A stretch of 64,000 bases of DNA from Solimonas sp047605265 (GTDB lineage: Bacteria; Pseudomonadota; Gammaproteobacteria; Nevskiales; Nevskiaceae), in NCBI GenBank assembly GCA_047605265.1, contig JASGFY010000004.1, positions 1 to 64,000 of the forward strand, written 5' to 3'. The notes under the pieces are model-generated. The model saw only the letters and a program-made list of their open reading frames with translations, did not search any database and had not been told where the DNA came from. The position numbers and the translations under genes are program-made. The first letter of the stretch is position 1; every line of letters starts with the position of its first letter. Shown piece by piece: positions 33,005 to 42,049 of this stretch.

Positions 33005-35284
33005 ATGCTGAGCGAAGAACTGCAGAAGGCGCTGGACGCGGCTTTTGTTTCAGCCAGGATGGAAGGCCATGAGCTGTTGACGGTCGAGCACTTGCTGCTT
33101 GCCCTGCTGTCGGATACGCATGTCGCCGAAGCGCTCAATGCGAGCGGTGCCGACACCGACAAGCTCGAGACGGCGCTGAAGGACTACATCCGCAATCACA
33201 TCCAGTCGATCAAGGATGTCGAGAAGCACGAGGTGCAGCCGACGCTGTCGTTCCAGCGCGTGCTGCAGCGCGCGATCTATCACGTGCAGGCCGCCGGCAA
33301 GAAGCAGGTGTCGACGCTGAACGTGCTGGTCGCGATCTTCTCGGAGAAGGACACGCATGCCGTCTATCTGCTCGGCGAGCAGGGCGTGTCGCGCCTCGAC
33401 ATCGTCAACTTCATCTCGCACGGTATCGCCAAGAACGGCTCGTCGCAGCCGGAGAAGGCGCAGGAGTCCGAAGCGAGCGAGGAAGGCGGCGAGAAGGGCC
33501 AGGTGCAGAGCGCGCTGGAGCAATACGCCGTCAACCTCAACGAGCGCGCCGCCGACGGCCGCATCGATCCGCTGATCGGCCGCGATCTGGAGATCGAGCG
33601 CGTCATGCAGACGCTGTGCCGCCGCCGCAAGAACAATCCGCTGCTGGTCGGCGAGGCCGGCGTCGGCAAGACGGCGATCGCCGAGGGCCTGGCTTGGCTG
33701 GTCGTCGAAGGCAAGGTGCCGGATCTGCTGAAGAACGCGGTCGTCTACAGCCTCGACCTCGGCGCGCTGATCGCCGGGACCAAGTACCGTGGCGATTTCG
33801 AGAAGCGCTTCAAGGCCGTCATCAGCGAGCTGCAGAAGCGGCCGGGTTCGATCGTCTTCATCGACGAGATCCACATGATCATCGGCGCCGGCGCGGCGAG
33901 CGGCGGCGTGATGGATGCCTCGAACCTGCTCAAGCCGCTGCTCGCCTCGGGCGAGCTGCGCTGCATGGGCTCCACCACGTACCAGGAGTACCGCGGCATC
34001 TTCGAGAAGGACCGTGCGCTGGCGCGGCGCTTCCAGAAGATCGACGTTGGCGAGCCGAGCGTCGACGACGCCGTGAAGATTCTCGAGGGCCTGCGCGCCC
34101 GCTTCGAGGAGCACCATCAGGTGCAGTTCACGCGCGGCGCGCTGCGCACCGCTGTTGAACTATCGGCGCGGCACATCACGGACCGCCACCTGCCGGACAA
34201 GGCGATCGACGTCATCGACGAGGCGGCGGCGCGCCTGCGCCTGCTGCCGGAATCGAAGCGCCGCAAGACCGTGCAGGTCCGCGACATCGAGGAAACGGTC
34301 GCGCGCATCGCGCGCATCCCGCCGAAGAGCGTGTCGAGCAACGACCGCGACAAGCTGGCGACACTGGAGCGCGACCTGAAGCTGGTGATCTTCGGCCAGG
34401 ATGCCGCGATCGAGCAGCTGACGGCCTGCATCAAGCTGTCGCGCTCCGGTCTCGGCAGCCCGGACAAGCCGATCGGCAACTTCCTGCTCGCCGGCCCGAC
34501 CGGCGTCGGCAAGACCGAGGTCACGCGCCAGCTCGCGCAGCTGCTCGGCATCGAACTGATCCGCTTCGACATGTCCGAGTACATGGAGCGCCACACCGTG
34601 TCGCGCCTGATCGGCGCGCCGCCGGGCTACGTCGGCTTCGACCAGGGCGGCCTTTTGACCGAGGCGGTCATCAAGCATCCACACGCCGTCGTGCTGCTCG
34701 ACGAGATCGAGAAGGCGCACCCGGACGTCTTCAACCTGCTGCTGCAGGTCATGGACCACGGCACCCTGACCGACAACAACGGCCGCAAGGCGGACTTCCG
34801 CAACATCATTCTCGTGATGACGACCAATGCCGGTGCCGAGGAATCGTCGCGCCGTTCGGTCGGCTTCTCGGAGCAGAACCACACGACGGACGCGATGGAA
34901 GTGATGCGCCGGATGTTCACGCCGGAATTCCGCAACCGCCTCGATGCGATCGTGCAGTTCGCGCCGCTCGAGCGTCGCGAGATCCTGCGCGTCGTCGACA
35001 AGTTCCTGCTGCAGCTCGAGGAGCAGCTGGCGGCGAAAAACGTGCAGCTCGACGTCGATGAGTCGGCGAAGCTGTGGATCGCCGACCGCGGCTACGACGC
35101 GAAGATGGGCGCGCGGCCGATGGCGCGCGTGATTCAGGAGAACGTCAAGCGCCCGCTCGCCGAGGAACTGCTGTTCGGCAAGCTCGTCAACGGCGGCCGC
35201 GTCCATGTGCTGCTCGGCGAGAACGACCAGCTGTCGTTTGAACTGGAAGCGCGAGAGAAGCCGACCCAGCTGGAGCCGGTGTGA
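33005..35284 (+). CDS. clpA: ClpA ATPase subunit of the ClpAP protease
   Basis: 759 aa, normal length. An N-terminal Clp repeat domain (MLSEELQKALDAAF, HELLTVEHLLLALL), a first AAA+ module with Walker A GEAGVGKTAIAEGLA near residue 216, a second with GPTGVGKTEVTRQLA near 498 and the sensor Arg-rich C-terminal domain. There is no ClpB-type middle coiled coil. It unfolds substrates for ClpP, which is not encoded nearby. Confidence 0.96.
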   Translation: MLSEELQKALDAAFVSARMEGHELLTVEHLLLALLSDTHVAEALNASGADTDKLETALKDYIRNHIQSIKDVEKHEVQPTLSFQRVLQRAIYHVQAAGKKQVSTLNVLVAIFSEKDTHAVYLLGEQGVSRLDIVNFISHGIAKNGSSQPEKAQESEASEEGGEKGQVQSALEQYAVNLNERAADGRIDPLIGRDLEIERVMQTLCRRRKNNPLLVGEAGVGKTAIAEGLAWLVVEGKVPDLLKNAVVYSLDLGALIAGTKYRGDFEKRFKAVISELQKRPGSIVFIDEIHMIIGAGAASGGVMDASNLLKPLLASGELRCMGSTTYQEYRGIFEKDRALARRFQKIDVGEPSVDDAVKILEGLRARFEEHHQVQFTRGALRTAVELSARHITDRHLPDKAIDVIDEAAARLRLLPESKRRKTVQVRDIEETVARIARIPPKSVSSNDRDKLATLERDLKLVIFGQDAAIEQLTACIKLSRSGLGSPDKPIGNFLLAGPTGVGKTEVTRQLAQLLGIELIRFDMSEYMERHTVSRLIGAPPGYVGFDQGGLLTEAVIKHPHAVVLLDEIEKAHPDVFNLLLQVMDHGTLTDNNGRKADFRNIILVMTTNAGAEESSRRSVGFSEQNHTTDAMEVMRRMFTPEFRNRLDAIVQFAPLERREILRVVDKFLLQLEEQLAAKNVQLDVDESAKLWIADRGYDAKMGARPMARVIQENVKRPLAEELLFGKLVNGGRVHVLLGENDQLSFELEAREKPTQLEPV

Positions 35285-35305
35285 GCGTTGTGCCCTGAAA
35301 CGAAA

Positions 35306-35335
35306 AATGCCAGTCAGACGGGTCTGACTGGCATT
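35306..35335. terminator. Stem-loop terminator between clpA and ompW
   Basis: ATGCCAGTCAGA, loop CGGG, TCTGACTGGCAT: a 12-bp perfect stem with five A residues on the left side. On the minus strand those give a U-run after the converging ompW gene; on the plus strand the tail is only TTGTGT, so termination of clpA is weaker. Confidence 0.8.
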
Positions 35336-35373
35336 GTGTCACGGGCCAGCTTTTTCGCGACGCGGCGCAGCGA

Positions 35374-36039
35374 TCAGAAGCGGTAACCGACGAAGAGACC
35401 GGCGGTCCACGGGTCGAGCCTGATGTCGAGCGTCTGGCCGGTGCTCAGCGAGGTGCTGGTCTTCAGGAAGGTCTTGGCGACCATCGCCTCGGCAAACCAG
35501 TGGTCGTTGATCTGCCAGTCGAGGCCGAGCTGCGGCGTCGGCGCGAACTTCGAGTCGATGTCCATTTTCGTCGAGCCGCCCGGATCGGTGAGACCGCTCA
35601 GCGTACCGTTGCCGGTGACGTCGTAGAAGTACGCGTACGTCATGCCGACCCCGACGTACGGCCGCAGCGTGGCGTCGGCGTCGAGGAAGTGGTACTGCAC
35701 GAACAGCGTCACCGGCAGGACTTTGGTCTCGCCGAGTTTGCCGGTGCCGGCGATCGTGCCGGCGCCTTTGATGTCGAAGCTGAAGGGCACGGCCAGCGGC
35801 AGTTCTACCGACCAGTGATCGGTGAACATGTAGGTGATGCCGCCGGCCGGGCGCGTGCTGCTCGACGAGGTGTCGACCTGGGTGCCGGACTGGCTCGGCG
35901 CCGACAGATTCTCGCTCTTGACGTCCGGCACGATCGACATCACGCCGCCCTTGATCAGCCAGGAGCCGGCGGTCTGGGCCTGCGCCGAGAACGCGCCCAT
36001 CAGGATCGCGGCGGCAGCCGCAATGGCAGTCTTTTTCAT
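35374..36039 (-). CDS. OmpW-family outer-membrane beta-barrel protein
   Basis: 221 aa. Signal peptide MKKTAIAAAAAILMGAFSAQAQ, then GSWLIKGGVMSIVPDVKSEN, a Ser/Thr-rich extracellular loop, alternating barrel strands and the terminal aromatic signature FVGYRF for BAM-dependent insertion. OmpW proteins form small eight-stranded barrels that pass small hydrophobic molecules. A strong AGGAG precedes the ATG. It lies 17 bp downstream of the esterase-like lipoprotein gene on the same strand. Confidence 0.88.
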   Translation of the reverse strand: MKKTAIAAAAAILMGAFSAQAQTAGSWLIKGGVMSIVPDVKSENLSAPSQSGTQVDTSSSSTRPAGGITYMFTDHWSVELPLAVPFSFDIKGAGTIAGTGKLGETKVLPVTLFVQYHFLDADATLRPYVGVGMTYAYFYDVTGNGTLSGLTDPGGSTKMDIDSKFAPTPQLGLDWQINDHWFAEAMVAKTFLKTSTSLSTGQTLDIRLDPWTAGLFVGYRF

Positions 36040-36055
36040 GTCTTTCTCCTCTCGC

Positions 36056-37231
36056 TCAGAGCCAGCCGGCCTTGGCCAGGGTGTCGGTGACCGACTCGGC
36101 CAGCAGCTGGTGACCGTACGGTGTCGGGTGGAAGCTGTTGGCGAACAGGTAGGAACGCCAGTCCGGCAGGTAGGTGTCGAGCATCGTGTCGGTGCAGGTG
36201 CTCAGCTCGTCGGGGCTCGACGAGCCGAGCGCCGTCTGCACGGCGTAGCAGACCGGCGTCGTCACGTCGGTCAGCGCGTACTGCGTCGGATTGGCGATGT
36301 CCTTGTTGAAGTACGTATAGAAATCGGAGACGACCACGCGCGAGTCATCGCCCAGCTGGGCGGCGAGCTCGGTGTTGTACGCGGTCAGCCAGGCATCGAC
36401 GACGGCCTCGACCTCGGCCGCGGTGGTCGAGTCGAGGGCCGCGAGAATCGTCTGGAACTTCGGCGTCTTGGAGACGTCGAGCGTGTTCTGCACGACGACG
36501 TGCGTGGCGCCCGCTTCGAGCACGGTGGACTGCACGGTCGCCGCCAGCGTGTCGGCGAGCGCGATCATGTAGTAGTAGCCGGCGGTCGCCAGGTCACTGT
36601 CGTTGAGCGCGGTGGCGGCGGCCGTATAGGCGTCGCTGTCGGACGACAGGATGCTCAGCACGCGGTTGGCGAAGTGCTGCGCGTAGGTGGTGCTGCCGTT
36701 CGTGGCGTAGTACAGATAGGTCAGCATCGCCGCGATGTCGTTGGCGCCGCTGTCGCCGCCGACCAGGATCAGGTCTTTGCTGGTGAAGCCGCCGTCGTCG
36801 GTGGCGCGCTCCGCGGCGGCGGTGAGCTGCTCGAGGATGGAGAGAGGCGAGGTATTGTCGACGCTGTCGTCGCTCGGATCGCTGGCCGCGGTGAAGTTCT
36901 GGATCACCGAGCCGCCGATCGCGTAATTGCGGCAGCCGGTGCTCGCCGAATTGTCGGTGAAGGTGGTCGAGGAGGTCGCCGTATAGACGGCGCAAGTATC
37001 GTCGACGCCGTATGCCTCTGCGACGCGTTCGTTCCACAGCAGGTAGGTTTCGCCTTCGTCCGGCTGTACGGTGAACTTGTAGCCGAAGGTGCCGCTGTCG
37101 GTCAGGCTGGCGCCGAACGATGTGACCGTCGTGAACGACAGCTTGGTGGCGCCGCTGTTGCCGCCGTTGCTGCCGCCGCAAGCGGCCAGCACCAACGCGG
37201 ACAGGGCGAGCGCAATGAGAGATCTCCTCAT
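36056..37231 (-). CDS. SGNH/GDSL-type esterase-like lipoprotein
   Basis: 391 aa. An N-terminal lipobox (LVLAAC) marks a lipoprotein. SGNH blocks are visible: FGASLTDSGTF (nucleophile Ser block), IGGS (oxyanion Gly), GGDSGANDI (oxyanion Asn) and NSFHPTPYGHQ (catalytic His). The residue normally Asp in the last block (DSFHPT) is Asn. Cys residues may form disulfides. Probably a cell-surface esterase of unknown substrate, cotranscribed with ompW. The AraC-type regulator gene next to it is divergent and may control it. Confidence 0.8.
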   Translation of the reverse strand: MRRSLIALALSALVLAACGGSNGGNSGATKLSFTTVTSFGASLTDSGTFGYKFTVQPDEGETYLLWNERVAEAYGVDDTCAVYTATSSTTFTDNSASTGCRNYAIGGSVIQNFTAASDPSDDSVDNTSPLSILEQLTAAAERATDDGGFTSKDLILVGGDSGANDIAAMLTYLYYATNGSTTYAQHFANRVLSILSSDSDAYTAAATALNDSDLATAGYYYMIALADTLAATVQSTVLEAGATHVVVQNTLDVSKTPKFQTILAALDSTTAAEVEAVVDAWLTAYNTELAAQLGDDSRVVVSDFYTYFNKDIANPTQYALTDVTTPVCYAVQTALGSSSPDELSTCTDTMLDTYLPDWRSYLFANSFHPTPYGHQLLAESVTDTLAKAGWL

Positions 37232-37360
37232 GGTGTTGCTCCTCGTAGTTGTGATGCGAAACAGATGACCTGCGACGGGTCCGTGTCAGAGAGTAAGCAA
37301 AAGCTTACAATTTATCGAGATTCGTCCCGACGTGTCGGGCGCGAATCCTAAGGAGCAAGG

Positions 37361-37477
37361 ATGCGTTCCCCACTGGCCGCGAAGGCCAATCGGCTGGCCC
37401 GGGAGGCCACGCGCATTGCCAATGCAACAGAACATGCCGTCCGTCGGCATAACGATGGCGTCGGTCGCCGCGAATGA
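37361..37477 (+). CDS. Small ORF overlapping the AraC gene start
   Basis: A 38-codon basic frame starting MRSPLAAKANRLAREATRIA and ending at TGA 37477, with the best ribosome-binding site of the area (AAGGAG, 7 nt upstream). It lies in another frame and overlaps the first codons of the AraC-type gene. It could be a translated leader controlling the regulator, or a sign that the regulator start is misread. No similarity recognised. Confidence 0.25.
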   Translation: MRSPLAAKANRLAREATRIANATEHAVRRHNDGVGRRE

Positions 37478-38510
37478 CGAAAGCGGGGTGACGGTCTCCG
37501 CGGCCTGGCTCAACGGCGTCGCCGCCGTGCTCGACGCGCGCGGTCTCGATGCGGCGACGCTGTTCGCGGCCGCCGGCATCGACGCGGCCGCGCTGTGCGA
37601 GGCCGACGCGCGCTTCGACAGTGCCGCGGTCGACCGCCTGTGGACGCTGGCCGTCGCGCGCAGCGGTGATGCCGCGCTCGGCCTGGCGCGGGCGGAGCTG
37701 GCGAAGCCGGCCAGCTTCGACATCGTCACGTATACCGTCGTCTCCTGCCCGAGCCTGCGAATCGGGCTGCAGCGGCTCGGCCGCTACCTCGACATCGCCA
37801 GCGCGGCGTTCGCGATGCGCGTCGAGCCCGGCGCACAGACGTATCGCTTCGCCGCGCAGCCGCGCCTGTGGCGGACCGCACCGCGTGCGCGCATCGATTA
37901 CGGATTCGCCACGGTCATCGCGCTGTGCCGCTGGGCGGTCGGCCACCGCATCGAGCCGCTGCGCTGCGAATTTCCGTACCCGACGCCGGAAGATCTGGCG
38001 CCGTATCGCGCCCTGGTCGCCGGCGAGCTGTGCTTCGGCGCCGAGACGGCGGCGCTGGTGTTCGCCAGCGCCGATCTCGAGCTGCCGCTGCAGCTGTCGA
38101 ATCCGCAGATGCACGACATGCACGAGCGCATCGCGACGGAGAAACTGGCGCGCCTCGCGCAGCCGCAGCTGACGCGGCGCGTGAAGAGCGAGATCGCCCG
38201 GCGCTTGCGCGACAGCGACATCAGCTGTCCGGCGATCGCCGCCGCGCTGCGCATGAGCGAGCGCACACTGCGCCGCCGCCTGCACGAGGAGGGCACGACC
38301 TATCAGGGCGCCGTCGACGTCACGCGCCGCGAGCTCGCGCAGCGCTATCTGCGCGATGCGCAGCTGTCGATGGCGCACGTCGCGTTCCTGCTCGGCTTCT
38401 CCGACCAGAGCAATTTCTTCCGGGCGTGCCGGCGCTGGTTCGCCGCGCCGCCGATGCAGGTGCGCGCGCGCCTGCAACCCAGCGGCGGTTTGCAGACGCA
38501 GCCGGCCTGA
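37422..38510 (+). CDS. AraC-family transcriptional regulator (Arabinose_bd N-domain)
   Basis: About 362 aa. The N-terminal ligand-binding domain is of the type seen in OruR and related regulators (AAGIDAAALCEADARFDSAAV, then SCPSLRIGLQRLGRYLDI). The C-terminal AraC domain has two helix-turn-helix motifs (CPAIAAALRMSERTLRRRLH and SMAHVAFLLGFSDQSNFFRA). Start not certain: ATG 37422, 37434 or 37455 lack good ribosome-binding sites. It is divergent from the esterase lipoprotein and convergent with hda. Confidence 0.88.
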   Translation: MQQNMPSVGITMASVAANDESGVTVSAAWLNGVAAVLDARGLDAATLFAAAGIDAAALCEADARFDSAAVDRLWTLAVARSGDAALGLARAELAKPASFDIVTYTVVSCPSLRIGLQRLGRYLDIASAAFAMRVEPGAQTYRFAAQPRLWRTAPRARIDYGFATVIALCRWAVGHRIEPLRCEFPYPTPEDLAPYRALVAGELCFGAETAALVFASADLELPLQLSNPQMHDMHERIATEKLARLAQPQLTRRVKSEIARRLRDSDISCPAIAAALRMSERTLRRRLHEEGTTYQGAVDVTRRELAQRYLRDAQLSMAHVAFLLGFSDQSNFFRACRRWFAAPPMQVRARLQPSGGLQTQPA

Positions 38511-38516
38511 GCGTCT

Positions 38517-39209
38517 TCAGGAGGCCGCGGCGGCGCCGAGCACCGACTGCGCGAACGGCAGGGTCAGACGGCGCTTTTCCCTCAGGGACGCGCGGTCGAG
38601 CGCGTCGAGCGCGTCGAGCAGCGCGCCGGTCGTGCGCGTCTGCGTGTGCAGCAGCCAGCGCACGACGTCGTCGGACAGCGTCAGGCCGCGGGCCTGCGCG
38701 CGTTCCTTGAGCAGCGTGGCGCGCTCGGCGTCGCCGAGCGCCTGCAGGCCGAGCACGACGCAGGCGGCGAGGCGGGTGCGCAGATCGGGCAACGCGAGCG
38801 GCAGGCGATCGGGCGGCGCAGCGGCGCTGGCGATGAAGCGCCGGCCGCCGGCGCGGCGGCGATCGATCAGCCGCGCGAGCGCGAGCGCCCAGGCGCGTCC
38901 GTCGGCGCTGCCGGCGGACGCGACGGCGTCGACGTCGTCGAGCGCGAGCAGTGCGCTGCCGTCGAAGCCGTCCAGTGCTTCCGGACCGTAGCCAGCGATC
39001 TCGCGCAACGGCAGGTAGGCGCCGCGGTGCTCGCGGCAGGCCGCCTGCAGCAAATGCGTGCGGCCCGATTGCGGCGGGCCGTAGAGCAGGACGGGGTCGC
39101 GCAGTTCGCGCAGCGCGGCGACGACGTCGGCATTGCCGCCGGCCCAATAGCTCGCGAAGCTCGCCGTGTCGCGCAGTTGCACGGCGAGCGTCAGTTGACG
39201 GCCTTTCAT
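38517..39209 (-). CDS. hda: DnaA regulatory inactivator Hda
   Basis: 230 aa. DnaA-like AAA+ domain: MKGRQLTLAVQLRDTASF with the clamp-binding QL-type motif near the N-terminus, P-loop LLYGPPQSGRTHLLQA (Arg in place of Lys, as in other Hda proteins), Walker B LLALDDVDAV and ALPDLRTRLAA. With the sliding clamp it stimulates ATP hydrolysis by DnaA. The start overlaps the perM stop, and the perM-hda order is conserved. Confidence 0.9.
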   Translation of the reverse strand: MKGRQLTLAVQLRDTASFASYWAGGNADVVAALRELRDPVLLYGPPQSGRTHLLQAACREHRGAYLPLREIAGYGPEALDGFDGSALLALDDVDAVASAGSADGRAWALALARLIDRRRAGGRRFIASAAAPPDRLPLALPDLRTRLAACVVLGLQALGDAERATLLKERAQARGLTLSDDVVRWLLHTQTRTTGALLDALDALDRASLREKRRLTLPFAQSVLGAAAAS

Positions 39210-40309
39210 GCGTCCGGCGGGGTTTCGTCGGGCGCCGGCGCGCCGTAGCGGTACAGCGGGCTGAGCAGCCACTGTTCCTTGGCGTAGCGCAGCAGCACGG
39301 CGATGACGGCCGACACCGGCAGCGCGACCAGCACGCCGATGAAGCCGAACAGCTGGCCGCCCGCCATCACCGCGAAGATCACCGCGACCGGATGCATGCC
39401 GATCTTGTCGCCGACCAGGATCGGCGTCAGGAACGCGCTTTCGGCGATCTGCCCGATGCCGAACACCAGGCATACCCAGAGCAGCGGCATCCACTCGTGC
39501 GTCTGCACGAGCATGGCGACCAGCGCCGCGCCGAAGCCGACGACGAAGCCGAGATACGGCACGAAGCTGAGCAGGCCGGCGATCATGCCGATGATCAGGC
39601 CGAGCTTGAGGCCGATCAACGTCAGGCCGGTCGAATAGATCGCCGCCAGCGCCGCCATCACCAGCAGCTGGCCGCGAATGAAGGAGCCGAGCACGGCGTC
39701 GGCCTCGTACGCGAAATGCATGGCCTGCGGCAGCAGGCGCGGCGGGATCAGCGTGCGGATCCACGCCACGAGGCGGTCCCAGTCGCGCATCAGGTAGAAG
39801 CCGACGATCGGGATCATCAGCAGGTTCGCGGCCGTCGTCACGAACGCCTTGCCGGACTCGGAAAAGCGCAGCCACAGCGACTTGGCGATGTCGCCCGCTT
39901 CTGCCCAGTGCTCGCTGACGATCTGCTGCAGGGCGCCGGCGTCGAGGCGCGTGCCGACGTGGATGCCCAGCTTCGGCAGGCCGGTGTCGAGAATCCAGTT
40001 GACCCAGTCGGGAATGTTGTGGACCAGCGCCACGCTCTGCTCGTACAGCATCGGCGCGAGCAGCAGCAGCAGCGTCAGCAGGATCAGCACGAACCCCGTG
40101 AAGACGATGGTCACCGACAGCGTGCGCGACAGCCCCGCCTTTTCCAGGCGGTCGGCGAGCGGATCGCCCATGTAGGCGATGCCGGCGCCGATCACGAACG
40201 GCGACAGGATCGGCGTCAGTAACCACAGCAGCGCCAGCGTGCCGAGCGCGCCGGCATACCAGGGCCAGTGACGCTTGACCGATGCTTCGGTGTCGTCGAG
40301 CGGGTTCAT
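39206..40309 (-). CDS. AI-2E/PerM-family membrane protein
   Basis: 367 aa with about eight membrane segments, including LGTLALLWLLTPILSPFVIG and repeated hydrophobic blocks through the C-terminus, and the family motif ILVGDKIGMHPVAVIFAVMAGG. Family members include the AI-2 exporter TqsA, but PerM at this locus has no proven substrate. ATGA overlap with the DUF2066 gene upstream and overlap with hda downstream indicate one operon. Confidence 0.88.
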   Translation of the reverse strand: MNPLDDTEASVKRHWPWYAGALGTLALLWLLTPILSPFVIGAGIAYMGDPLADRLEKAGLSRTLSVTIVFTGFVLILLTLLLLLAPMLYEQSVALVHNIPDWVNWILDTGLPKLGIHVGTRLDAGALQQIVSEHWAEAGDIAKSLWLRFSESGKAFVTTAANLLMIPIVGFYLMRDWDRLVAWIRTLIPPRLLPQAMHFAYEADAVLGSFIRGQLLVMAALAAIYSTGLTLIGLKLGLIIGMIAGLLSFVPYLGFVVGFGAALVAMLVQTHEWMPLLWVCLVFGIGQIAESAFLTPILVGDKIGMHPVAVIFAVMAGGQLFGFIGVLVALPVSAVIAVLLRYAKEQWLLSPLYRYGAPAPDETPPDA

Positions 40310-40926
40310 CGCAGCAGACGCAGCTTCAGCGCGCCGCCGTCGGCGGCGAGCGTGCGGTTGCCGGCGAGCGCGCTGCCGATCCGCGCGGCGCCGCCCTCCG
40401 CGCGCAGGCTCAGCTGCAGCTGGTCGGCATCGGCGCCGAGCACGGCCACGCTCTGGACGCCCGGCACCGCGCGCAGTGCGCTCAGCGCCCTGGCATAGTC
40501 GGCGCCGCTGCGGACGCCGCCGACGGTCAGCGGGAGATCTTCGGCTGGCGCCACGCTGTAGCCCCAGATCGGCAGGCCGAGCGCGCGCAGCTGGCCGTCA
40601 ACGGCGCTCTGGTCGAAGCTGGCGACGAACTGCAGACCGCTGGCACCGTCCTGCGTGAAGCCGTAGCGCTGCACGAACTGCGTGGCGCGGCTGATCAGCG
40701 GTGCGGCGGCGGCGACCGAGCCCTGGCCGCTGACGCGGGCGACGACCTGGGCGAGCGCTTCGCGCAGGCTCTGATCGCGGGTCGCCGCGCTCTGGTCGCT
40801 GACGTTGACGCGGCCTTCGTACGGGCTGGCGGTGCCGGCCGCCGGCGTCTGCGCCGCGACGGGAGCGACGACGGCGGTGGCCGACAGAACAGCGAGGGAG
40901 AGCAAGGCGGCGGAGAGGATGCGCAT
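40306..40926 (-). CDS. DUF2066 exported protein
   Basis: 206 aa. Signal peptide MRILSAALLSLAVLSATAVV ending near VAAQ. The mature part begins YEGRVNVSDQSAATRDQSLR and has VVARVSGQ and LRALGLPIWGY, matching the DUF2066 proteins found between purM and perM-hda. Function unknown. ATG 40926 is chosen as it begins the signal peptide; a longer frame upstream reads into the divergent purM promoter. Confidence 0.85.
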   Translation of the reverse strand: MRILSAALLSLAVLSATAVVAPVAAQTPAAGTASPYEGRVNVSDQSAATRDQSLREALAQVVARVSGQGSVAAAAPLISRATQFVQRYGFTQDGASGLQFVASFDQSAVDGQLRALGLPIWGYSVAPAEDLPLTVGGVRSGADYARALSALRAVPGVQSVAVLGADADQLQLSLRAEGGAARIGSALAGNRTLAADGGALKLRLLR

Positions 40927-40999
40927 GGACGAAATTATCGGGGCCGTGCCGCTAAAATAACAGCATCGCGCCGGCTTCCCGCCGGCGCCATTCTTTCCG

Positions 41000-42049
41000 A
41001 TGGTCAAGGCATATCCAATGAAGAAGGACGGCGGGCTCAGCTACCGCGACGCGGGTGTCGACATCGATGCCGGCGACGCGCTGGTCGACGACATCAAGAA
41101 GATCGTCAAGTCGACGCGGCGGCCCGAGGTGCTGGCGGGCGTCGGTGGCTTCGGCGCGCTGGTCGGCCTGCCGAAGAAGTACAAGAAGCCGGTGCTCGTG
41201 TCCGGCACCGACGGCGTCGGCACCAAGCTGCGTCTCGGCATCGACACCGGCCGCGTGCAGGGGCTGGGGCAGGACCTCGTCGGCATGTGCGTCAACGACG
41301 TGCTCGTTTCCGGCGCCGAGCCGCTGTTCTTCCTCGACTACTACGCGACCGGCAAGCTCGACAACAGGACCGCCGCGCAGGTCATCAAGGGCATCGCCCG
41401 GGGCTGCCGGCTGGCCGGCTGCGCGCTGGTCGGCGGCGAAACCGCCGAAATGCCGGGCATGTACCACGGCGGCGACTTCGACCTCGCCGGTTTCTGCGTG
41501 GCCGTCGCCGAGCAGAGCAGGATCATCGACGGCAGCAGGATCAAGGCCGGCGACGTGCTGATCGGTTTGCCGTCGTCGGGCCCGCATTCGAACGGCTACT
41601 CGCTGATCCGCAAGATCGTCGAAGTCAGCAAGAGCGACGTCAACGCGCCGTTCGAGAAGGGCACGCTCGCCGACGCGCTGCTCGCGCCGACGACGATTTA
41701 CGTCAAGCCGGTGCTGAAGCTGCTCGAACAGGGCATCAAGGTGCGCGGCATGTCGCACATCACCGGCGGCGGCATCACCGGCAACCTGCCGCGCTGCTTC
41801 CCCAAGGGCGTCGCCGCCGTGGTCGACACGCAGGCCTGGACGCGTCCGGCGATCTTCGACTGGCTGCAGGAGAAAGGCGGCGTCGAACAGGACGAGATGT
41901 GGCGCGTGTTCAACAACGGCGTCGGCTTCATCCTCGTCGTGCCGCGCCTCGAAGCGGACGCGGCGCTGAAGTCGCTGAAGCAGTCCGGTGCCAGACCGTT
42001 CCTGATGGGCGAGATCGTCAAGGGCAGGCAGGACGTGCGCTTTGCCTGA
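41000..42049 (+). CDS. purM: Phosphoribosylformylglycinamidine cyclo-ligase (AIR synthetase)
   Basis: 349 aa. LSYRDAGVDIDAGDALVDDI at the N-terminus, LVSGTDGVGTKLRLG, GMCVNDVLVSGAEPLFFLDY, GGETAEMPGMY and SHITGGGITGNLPR are all PurM hallmarks. It closes the imidazole ring to AIR in purine synthesis. ATG 41000 or 41018 are possible starts. Divergent from DUF2066-perM-hda; overlaps purN by eight bases. Confidence 0.96.
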   Translation: MVKAYPMKKDGGLSYRDAGVDIDAGDALVDDIKKIVKSTRRPEVLAGVGGFGALVGLPKKYKKPVLVSGTDGVGTKLRLGIDTGRVQGLGQDLVGMCVNDVLVSGAEPLFFLDYYATGKLDNRTAAQVIKGIARGCRLAGCALVGGETAEMPGMYHGGDFDLAGFCVAVAEQSRIIDGSRIKAGDVLIGLPSSGPHSNGYSLIRKIVEVSKSDVNAPFEKGTLADALLAPTTIYVKPVLKLLEQGIKVRGMSHITGGGITGNLPRCFPKGVAAVVDTQAWTRPAIFDWLQEKGGVEQDEMWRVFNNGVGFILVVPRLEADAALKSLKQSGARPFLMGEIVKGRQDVRFA

